Shown here one piece after another: positions 49,257-55,760 of a stretch of DNA of 55,760 bases; positions within the stretch are counted from its first letter, which is position 1; every line of letters begins with the position of its first letter. Under the pieces are notes generated by a model. The model searched no databases and was not told where the DNA came from. It was given only the letters and a program-made list of their open reading frames with translations. The position numbers and the translations under genes were made by a program. This DNA comes from a bacterium (GTDB lineage: Bacteria; Actinomycetota; Acidimicrobiia; Spongiisociales; ZC4RG35), in assembly GCA_024641285.1 (NCBI GenBank), contig JAHEDH010000005.1, positions 1-55,760 of the forward strand. The letters are read 5' to 3'.

Positions 49257-49640
49257 GTGCTCGACGACAAGACCAGGGCCCTCGCCTCTGCCAGGAATTT
49301 CGCGGTGCTGACCACGCTGATGGCGGACGGGACCCCGCAGTCCCACGTCATGTGGGTGGATCACGATGACGAGCACATCCTCATCAACACCGAGATCCAC
49401 CGCCAGAAGTACGCCAACGTGACCCGCGACCCGAGGGCCACTGTGACGATCATCGATGCTGACGACGGCTACTCGTACACGGAGGTGAGGGGAACGGTGG
49501 TGGACACCGTCGGCGGCGAGACCGCACGCAGGCACATCGATGAGTTGTCGCTCCGCTACTTCGGTCGGCCATACTCCAACCGCATCCAGAGCGAACGGGT
49601 CATCCTGCGAATCCGGCCCGACCGCGTCATCGTCCACTGA
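49257..49640 (+). CDS. PPOX class, probably F420/flavin-dependent oxidoreductase
   Basis: NFAVLTTLMADGTPQSHVMWVDHDDEHILINTEIHRQKYANVTRDPRATVTIID; 6 nt after the heliorhodopsin stop; GTG start. Confidence 0.9.
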   Translation: MLDDKTRALASARNFAVLTTLMADGTPQSHVMWVDHDDEHILINTEIHRQKYANVTRDPRATVTIIDADDGYSYTEVRGTVVDTVGGETARRHIDELSLRYFGRPYSNRIQSERVILRIRPDRVIVH

Positions 49641-49649
49641 AACGCAGAC

Positions 49650-49680
49650 GGTCGGACACCCCCGCCCCGGGTGTCCGACC
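49650..49680 (+). terminator. Hairpin after the heliorhodopsin-PPOX pair
   Basis: GGTCGGACACCC-CCGCCCC-GGGTGTCCGACC, 12-bp perfect stem. Confidence 0.65.
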
Positions 49681-49801
49681 GATACACGTGATCTCAGCGC
49701 TCGCTCCGGTCCGTTGCCCGCCGGCGCTCGGTGCGTGCCGACAGTATCCATCTCCCGCCGGCCGGGGAAAGGCAGATTGCTCAGACTCCCGAACGGGCTA
49801 G

Positions 49802-50869
49802 TCAGGCGACCCGGCCGCGGAGGTCGACCTCGGTGGACGCAACGTCGGTTTCACCCACCAGCCAGAGGTGGTCGAACAGGTTGACAACCGGGCAGATGTG
49901 GTTCGGCACGACGACGACCCGCTCACCCACTTCGATTCGTCGAGCGCTCCGCACCATTCCGTGGTTGTCGTTGAGGCGGTCGATCACCGCTTCCGGCACG
50001 CCGACAACGTGGCCGAAGGACTCGATCCATGCCGACCGGTCCTTGGTGAGCGCCTTGGCACCGGCGTCGATGACGAATCGGCCCTCCGCACTGTGGATCA
50101 CGGTGGAGACGACCGCCGCCGCCACCTCGTCGGCGGGGCAGGCTCCGAGCAACGTCTGCTGGTAGTCGCCGAACACATACGTGCCCGGGCGCAACTCGGT
50201 GACCGGTGGCCTGATCGCGTAGGGAGCAGTCGGCGTGGATCCGGCACTGAGCACCTCGGGCGCACGACCGAAGGTCGCTGCCGCGTCGTCCAGAGCACGC
50301 AATTCGTCTCCACCCGCCCGAGCCGCCCCGCCGGGTTCGTACCCGTGCCCTCCGTGCGTGGCGAAGCCGAGGAAGCGGTCCCCGACCATGCCGGCGAGCG
50401 CGGCAGCCTCGGTTGGCTGCGCTCCGGTCCGGAACAGGCCGCTGTCGACCTCGACCATGACCGGGACATCGACCGGCACCCCGCGGAGCACCGAACGGGC
50501 GATCGCCTCACTGTCGACCGTGAGGATGAGGCGATCGTGGAGTTCGAGCGCTCGGTCGATGAGGGCACGCTTCGGCTGGTCGACGAACACCGGCGTCGAC
50601 ACGTACACGTCGGTGGCACACCCGGCGTCACCGAGGGCGATCGCCTCCGACAGCGTTGCACAGGTGACTCCGACGGCGCCCGCCTCGAGTTGCATACGGG
50701 TGATCATCGACGACTTGTGAGTCTTGATGTGGGGCCGCAACGCGATGCCGGCCGCGTCACACGATGCCTGCTGACGATGGACGTTGCGGTCGGCCACATC
50801 CGCGTCGACGGCGAGAAACGGCGTTGCCAGGTGACGGGTCCGTTCGATCAGCGCAGCCAGGTGCTCCAT
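49802..50869 (-). CDS. D-threonine aldolase / D-serine dehydratase-like PLP protein (alanine racemase N-terminal fold)
   Basis: TPFLAVDADVADRN, LRPHIKTHKSS (PLP Lys), VMVEVDSGLFRTGAQ, VVVPNHICPVVNLFD metal motif. Confidence 0.9.
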   Translation of the reverse strand: MEHLAALIERTRHLATPFLAVDADVADRNVHRQQASCDAAGIALRPHIKTHKSSMITRMQLEAGAVGVTCATLSEAIALGDAGCATDVYVSTPVFVDQPKRALIDRALELHDRLILTVDSEAIARSVLRGVPVDVPVMVEVDSGLFRTGAQPTEAAALAGMVGDRFLGFATHGGHGYEPGGAARAGGDELRALDDAAATFGRAPEVLSAGSTPTAPYAIRPPVTELRPGTYVFGDYQQTLLGACPADEVAAAVVSTVIHSAEGRFVIDAGAKALTKDRSAWIESFGHVVGVPEAVIDRLNDNHGMVRSARRIEVGERVVVVPNHICPVVNLFDHLWLVGETDVASTEVDLRGRVA

Positions 50870-50875
50870 GAGGCG

Positions 50876-51295
50876 CTACGCCCCGACCGAGCCGTAGGCG
50901 TGCACCGGATACATCTTCAGGATGAGCCGACCATCGAAGATCATCGCCTGGTCGTACTCGTCCCAGTCGGGGTGCTCCCCCGAGATGTTCCGGTAGAGGC
51001 GGCGCAGCTGTGCGATCGTCGCGTCATCGGGGTCTCGGGCGACCTCGGTGAGCTCGATGTCGCACTCCATCACGATGTAGGCGCCGAAGTCCGACGTGGT
51101 GACGTGGAGCACCGCCCTGGGGTCGCGGCGGAGGTTGGCCGTCTTGGCACGGCCGTCGGTGATCGAGACCCACACCGCACCGTCGATCGTGGAGTAGACG
51201 ACGTTCGACATCTGCGGGAGCCCGTTCGAGCGCACGGTCGCCAGCACGCCCTGATGGTGCCTTCCGGCGAATTCCATGGCGTTGTGGATCTTCAT
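50876..51295 (-). CDS. PPOX class F420-dependent enzyme
   Basis: HHQGVLATVRSNGLPQMSNVVYSTIDGAVWVSITDGRAKTANLRRDPRAVLHV. Confidence 0.9.
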   Translation of the reverse strand: MKIHNAMEFAGRHHQGVLATVRSNGLPQMSNVVYSTIDGAVWVSITDGRAKTANLRRDPRAVLHVTTSDFGAYIVMECDIELTEVARDPDDATIAQLRRLYRNISGEHPDWDEYDQAMIFDGRLILKMYPVHAYGSVGA

Positions 51296-51308
51296 TCGTT
51301 CTCCTTGC

Positions 51309-52265
51309 TCAGAGGATGTCGGAGGCGCTCGACACGGCCTGGACTGCCTCCCGGCACACGTCGATCGCGAGGTCGGCGAACCGACGCACCATCGGCGACG
51401 GGTTCTTGGGCAGGACGAGGGAGATCGTTCGAGGGGGGATGGGCGGATCGAGCCTCCGCACGAGGATCTTGGGATCGCCGACATCGACTCCGAGGAGGGG
51501 CATCACTGCCAGGCCCATCCCCTCGCGCACCATCGACTGCAAAGCCGCGTTGTCGTTCGTGCGGAAGACGTAGTCGGGACTGACACCGCCATCGACGAGC
51601 CCGGCGCTGATCTTGATCTGGCAGGTGTCGGAGACGGGCTGGCCGATCAACGGCACGTCGGCGAGCTCTCCCATCGTGATGGCGTCGCCGGCCTCGTAGC
51701 CGGCCGGGGCCACGACGACGAACGGGTCCGAGACCACCTCGACCAGTTCGAACGATGCGGGAACCCGCACCGGACTCGCAACGAAGCACACATCGAGCTC
51801 ACCAGACTCGACCCGTTTGACCGTCTCATTGTCGTTGTTGGATTCATGAGGTCTGACATCTGCCTGTGTCTCGCGGAGGAGTCGCCCGACGACGGCGGGA
51901 AGCACCTTGACCGCCACCGACTGGAAGACGCCGACGTCGATCCGACCCGCGCTGCCCGTCTTGTAGCCGGTGAGCTCACGCTCGAAGACCTTGACCTGTT
52001 CGAGCATGCGCTCTGCATGCTTGACGACGAGGCGTCCGGCCGCGGTCAGTGTCACGGGTCGGGGCCCGCCGGGACGGTCGAAGAGCTGCTCTCCGACCAG
52101 ACGTTCGAGCGAGGCGATCTGCTGTGACACGGCGGACTGGGTGAAGCCGAGCGAATCGGCAGCGCTGGCGAAGGTGCCGTATTCGACCACGGCCGTCAGC
52201 GCCCGGAGGTGGCGGATGTCGAGGCCGTCGAGGGATACGTGCCCCCTGCTGGGGGCCGTCACCAT
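51309..52265 (-). CDS. LysR-family transcriptional regulator
   Basis: LDIRHLRALTAVVEYGTFASAADSLGFTQSAVSQQIASLERLVGEQLFDR HTH. Confidence 0.95.
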   Translation of the reverse strand: MVTAPSRGHVSLDGLDIRHLRALTAVVEYGTFASAADSLGFTQSAVSQQIASLERLVGEQLFDRPGGPRPVTLTAAGRLVVKHAERMLEQVKVFERELTGYKTGSAGRIDVGVFQSVAVKVLPAVVGRLLRETQADVRPHESNNDNETVKRVESGELDVCFVASPVRVPASFELVEVVSDPFVVVAPAGYEAGDAITMGELADVPLIGQPVSDTCQIKISAGLVDGGVSPDYVFRTNDNAALQSMVREGMGLAVMPLLGVDVGDPKILVRRLDPPIPPRTISLVLPKNPSPMVRRFADLAIDVCREAVQAVSSASDIL

Positions 52266-52497
52266 GTGCCCACCATCCGTTCGAGGTTCGATGACAGGCA
52301 GTGGTGAGGGGTCGGCCTTAAGCGAACCGCAACTCGAATGTGACGGTCGGGGTTCTTCACGTTGGAGGCGGTTGCTCGATTCCCCGCTCTTGCCTGCATG
52401 AGATGAACATTAGCACTGCTGATGTCTATCGCCAGTTTTAATCGCTATACAAGATGCTTACCCGACGATACGTTGATGAACGAACAAAGGAGATCAC

Positions 52498-52746
52498 ATG
52501 ACCAACTTCATCGCAATGCTCGACGAACTCGAGGCACGCATCGCCGTCGCCGGACTGGCCGGGACCGAGCCGCAGCTTCGACAGATCGCCGATCTCCTCG
52601 TCCGCACCGGCACACTGCCGGTCGTGGCGGGAATCATCGCCGACAGTGGAGCACCGGAAGTCGCCCGGATGCGGGCCCTCGCGCGAGCGTCCCGAGCGCT
52701 CCGCGCGACGCCGTCCGCCGAGCCGCGATTCCTCGTCGTCGCCTGA
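52498..52746 (+). CDS. Small hypothetical protein (82 aa)
   Basis: Strong SD AAAGGAG 5 nt before ATG, AT-rich upstream region divergent from lysR. Confidence 0.65.
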   Translation: MTNFIAMLDELEARIAVAGLAGTEPQLRQIADLLVRTGTLPVVAGIIADSGAPEVARMRALARASRALRATPSAEPRFLVVA

Positions 52747-52783
52747 AGATCCGCAAGCGCGGGGATCGGACCAGACTGGCGGC

Positions 52784-53461
52784 ATGCCCGCCTCCCCCCA
52801 GCTCTCCTCCCACCTGTCCTCGTGGTTGGGGGCATGGCCGCCAGAGGGTCCGACCTCGCTCATCATCACCTCGGCACCGCTTCGATGCGCCCCTGGATGG
52901 GACGGCAAGATCAGACCGGTCGCCGGGGTCGCCACACCTGACGGAGCGGTCCTGTCGGTCCCTGAAGACGCCGTCGAGGACGTGCGCCGGCTCGGCAAGA
53001 CCCTCGAAGAGGTCGGCCCGAAGCTGGCGGCGGCCCTCGGCAAGCCCGACTGGCGGTTCTTCGCCGGTGTGTTCCGCTGGACCGAAGATCCGATCCCGTT
53101 CGATCGGCCAGGCACCTGGCTCCCGAGAGACCACGAGTCGGTGCTCCCGTGGTTGCACCCGTTCAACGGAGACGTTCTCGTCGGATTCGAGAACGGCGAG
53201 GTCGCCTCCGGCGTCGGGAGGAAGATGCACGACGACTTCGGCCACGAACTGGCGGTCGTCACCGAAGATGGCCATCGCGGTCGGGGATGGGCGCGGCGCC
53301 TCGTCAGCCAGGCAGCCGAACGTGTGCTGGCGGATGGCGCCATCCCGACCTACCTGCATTCCCCGTTCAACGAGGCGTCGGCTCGGACCGCGGACGCCTG
53401 CGGCTTCCCCGATCGCGGCTGGCGAATCCTCGGAATCTTTCCCTCCGACCCCGGCGCCTGA
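52784..53461 (+). CDS. GNAT-family N-acetyltransferase-like protein
   Basis: VVTEDGHRGRGWARRLVSQAAERVLADGAIPTYLHSPFNEASARTADACGFPDRGWRILGIF. Confidence 0.82.
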   Translation: MPASPQLSSHLSSWLGAWPPEGPTSLIITSAPLRCAPGWDGKIRPVAGVATPDGAVLSVPEDAVEDVRRLGKTLEEVGPKLAAALGKPDWRFFAGVFRWTEDPIPFDRPGTWLPRDHESVLPWLHPFNGDVLVGFENGEVASGVGRKMHDDFGHELAVVTEDGHRGRGWARRLVSQAAERVLADGAIPTYLHSPFNEASARTADACGFPDRGWRILGIFPSDPGA

Positions 53462-53506
53462 ACACCAGGGTTCGGTCTCCTCCTCGAAGTGCGGGCTATG
53501 AGTCCG

Positions 53507-53935
53507 GGCGGGTAGCGGGACGCCAGGCGACCACAGCCCTCCCCAAGATGCGGTCTCGCCGCGGGTGCTGACCCCTTACCTCCGGCCTCCTTCGTCGGCC
53601 GCAGGGACCTTTCCCCCTCGCTTCGCTCCGGGGAACACCACACGGCTGATGTCCCCCACGCAGTGGGGGAAGGGACCCGCTCGCGGGTAGGGGGCAGTCA
53701 CAAGACCACAGCCCTCCCCAAGATGCGGTCTCGCCGCGGGTGCTGACCCCTTACCTCCGGCCTCCTTCGTCGGCCGCAGGGACCTCTCCCCCTCACTTCG
53801 CTCCGGGGAACACCACACGGCTGATGTCCCCCACGCAGTGGGGGAAGGGACCCGCTCGCGGGTAGGGGGACGCCACACGACCACAGCTCTCCCCGAGAAA
53901 CCGCCCCGCCGCGGGTGCTGACTCCTCACCTCCCT
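53507..53935 (+). repeat. 175-bp tandem direct repeats (about 2.3 copies)
   Basis: GACCACAGCcCTCCCC starts at 53529, 53704 and (diverged) 53879, exact period 175; partial unit end at about 53507-53528. Confidence 0.95.
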
Positions 53936-53944
53936 ACCGCAGCG

Positions 53945-55558
53945 TCACCTCAGCCAGGCGGCGGCGTCGGGGGGGAGGAACCCGGCTGAGAGTTCGACGC
54001 TCGACAGCAGGACCTCGCCCTCGACCGGGATTGGATCGGGGCCGAAGTTGACGATGCAGCGCAGGCCGGACCCCCGCCGGAAGGCCAGGCTGGTCTTCGG
54101 GCTGTCCAGCCATTCGATCTCGAGATCCGACGTGAGGTGCTCGCGGCGGAGCCGGAGCGCCGACCGGTAGAGCTGCAAGATCGAATCGGCGCGACCGGTC
54201 TGCGCCTCGACGGAGCGCGCTCCCCACCCTGCGGGCTGCGGGAGCCACGAACCACCGTCGCCGAAGCCGGCGGAATCGCCCTCCACCGTCCACGGGATCG
54301 GCACCCTGCACCCGTCGCGGCCCTTCTCGGTGTGACCCGACCGCACCCAGACCGGATCCTCGAGCACATCGACCGGCAACTCGGTGACCTCGGGCAACCC
54401 GAGCTCCTCGCCCTGATACATGTAGACCGATCCAGGGAGCGCCAGGAGCAGAAGGGCAGCGGCTCGCGCCCGCCGCTCCCCGAGGACAGGGTCCAGAAGC
54501 GAACGGTCACCGTCGAGCAGCCACACCTTGGCCTCGACCTCGTTCGGCAATCCATAGCGGGTGGCATGCCGCACGACGTCGTGGTTCGACAGCACCCACG
54601 TTGGAATCGAGCCGACGCTCCCCACGGCATCCATCGACTCGTCGATCGCGATCCGCATCTTCTCGGCATCCCAAGGTGCCTGGAGAAAGTCGAAGTCGAA
54701 GGCCTGGTGGTACTCGTCGGGGCGGAGGTAGTTGGCGAGGCGCTCGAGATCGGAGACCCAGGCCTCGGCAACCATCATCGCGTCGGGGTATTCGCCGAGC
54801 GTCGCCCGCCACCTGCGAACGATCTCGTGGAGCTCAGGGCGGTCCCAATACGGATGGCGGCTGAAGAGGGTGCCGGTGAGGAGGTTCTCCTCGTTCTCCT
54901 CGTCGCCGGTGTCCGGATAGCCGGGAGCCTTCACCAGGGAATGAGCGACGTCGACCCGGAAGCCCGATGCTCCGCGATCGAGCCAGAAGCGCAGAATGGA
55001 GTCGAACTCCTCTCGGACCTCTGGGTGCTCCCAATTGAGGTCGGGCTGTGAGATGTCAAAGAGATGCAGGTACCACTCCCCGTCGGGGACGCGCTCCCAT
55101 GCCGAGCCGCCGAACACCGCTCTCCAGTCGTTCGGAGGCTCCGACCCGTCAGGTCCACTTCCAGGGAGGAAGTGGTACCGCTCGCGTTCGGGCGATCCAG
55201 GGCCGGCTTCGAGTGCGGCTCGAAACCATGCGTGCTCCCACGAGGTGTGGTTGGGCACGAGGTCGACGAGGACTCTGATCCCGTGCTTCGCGGCCTCAGC
55301 GATGAATTCGACCGCCTGGTCGACGTCTCCGAAACGGGGATCGATGTTGCGATAGTCGGCGACGTCGTAGCCGCCATCGAGGAGCGGAGACGTGTACCAA
55401 GGGTTGATCCACACGGCGTCGACACCGAGGTCGCGCAGATATGGCAGCTTCGATCTCAGCCCGGCGATGTCTCCGGTCCCGTCACCGTTGCCGTCCTTGA
55501 ACGACCGGATGTACACCTGATACACGGCAGCCGTCCGCCACCAAGGTTCGACTCGCAT
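53945..55558 (-). CDS. Glycoside hydrolase family 13 (alpha-glucosidase/oligo-1,6-glucosidase type)
   Basis: WWRTAAVYQVYIRSFKDGNGDGTGDIAGL, GVDAVWINPWYTSPLLDGGYDVADY, VLVDLVPNHTSWEHAWF, GFRVDVAHSLVK, WVLSNHDVVRHATRYG. Confidence 0.95.
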   Translation of the reverse strand: MRVEPWWRTAAVYQVYIRSFKDGNGDGTGDIAGLRSKLPYLRDLGVDAVWINPWYTSPLLDGGYDVADYRNIDPRFGDVDQAVEFIAEAAKHGIRVLVDLVPNHTSWEHAWFRAALEAGPGSPERERYHFLPGSGPDGSEPPNDWRAVFGGSAWERVPDGEWYLHLFDISQPDLNWEHPEVREEFDSILRFWLDRGASGFRVDVAHSLVKAPGYPDTGDEENEENLLTGTLFSRHPYWDRPELHEIVRRWRATLGEYPDAMMVAEAWVSDLERLANYLRPDEYHQAFDFDFLQAPWDAEKMRIAIDESMDAVGSVGSIPTWVLSNHDVVRHATRYGLPNEVEAKVWLLDGDRSLLDPVLGERRARAAALLLLALPGSVYMYQGEELGLPEVTELPVDVLEDPVWVRSGHTEKGRDGCRVPIPWTVEGDSAGFGDGGSWLPQPAGWGARSVEAQTGRADSILQLYRSALRLRREHLTSDLEIEWLDSPKTSLAFRRGSGLRCIVNFGPDPIPVEGEVLLSSVELSAGFLPPDAAAWLR

Positions 55559-55612
55559 GGGCGCGAGGCTAGATGGTCGGCCAGACCAAGTTGCGCTCAC
55601 TCCAAGGGCTGG

Positions 55613-55640
55613 CTCCCGGCCCCCAGCTCCCGGCTTCAAG
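55613..55640 (+). repeat. Heptamer array CTCCCGG CCCCCAG CTCCCGG CTTCAAG
   Basis: Four in-phase degenerate 7-nt units, intergenic. Confidence 0.7.
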
Positions 55641-55705
55641 CCCACCGGCGAGCTGCCGGTGCCAGGTGCCCGTTCTGGCCTGGTCAGAACGCCAACCCTC
55701 GAGGT

Positions 55706-55760
55706 TCAGAGCGCATCCAACTCAAAGGCCACACTGTCACGGACAGGGAAGCCGACAGCC
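55706..55760 (-). CDS. C-terminus of a CDS entering from the right edge
   Basis: Minus frame ...AVGFPVRDSVAFELDAL* open to the edge. Confidence 0.35.
   Translation of the reverse strand, partial: AVGFPVRDSVAFELDAL

Noticed and set aside
53350-53929. Minus-strand ORFs 53350..53643 and 53576..53929 (PERSEGERSLRPTKEAGG...)
   Set aside because: They arise from translating the 175-bp noncoding repeats

Overview
High-GC actinobacterial-type chromosomal window (my inference: Acidimicrobiia-like; the sequence does not prove taxonomy), mostly ordinary housekeeping genes. No tRNA, rRNA, CRISPR, phage or transposase was recognised. Main landmarks: ABC-2 exporter plus two-component system; lon divergent from dnaK-grpE-dnaJ-hspR with a HAIR-like operator between them; kynureninase; typA; hrpB; a DEAD-box helicase; several peptidases and oxidoreductases; a heliorhodopsin gene followed immediately by a PPOX-fold gene; a LysR/PPOX/D-amino-acid-enzyme-like cluster; a GH13 alpha-glucosidase. 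Strongest discovery: two ORFs at 39615..40244 and 40263..40607 lie in the same frame, separated by one TGA, and join into a single AhpD/carboxymuconolactone-decarboxylase-like protein whose active site reads E-x11-C-F-Y-U-T-L-S-H. This matches the AhpD E/CxxC/H spacing and implies a selenocysteine-encoding UGA. Other notable items: the heliorhodopsin/PPOX pair; a dispersed family of degenerate 7-nt tandem repeats in intergenic DNA (including the grpE leader); a 175-bp tandem repeat array made of several hairpins; and a compact STAND-like ATPase lacking the Walker A lysine.
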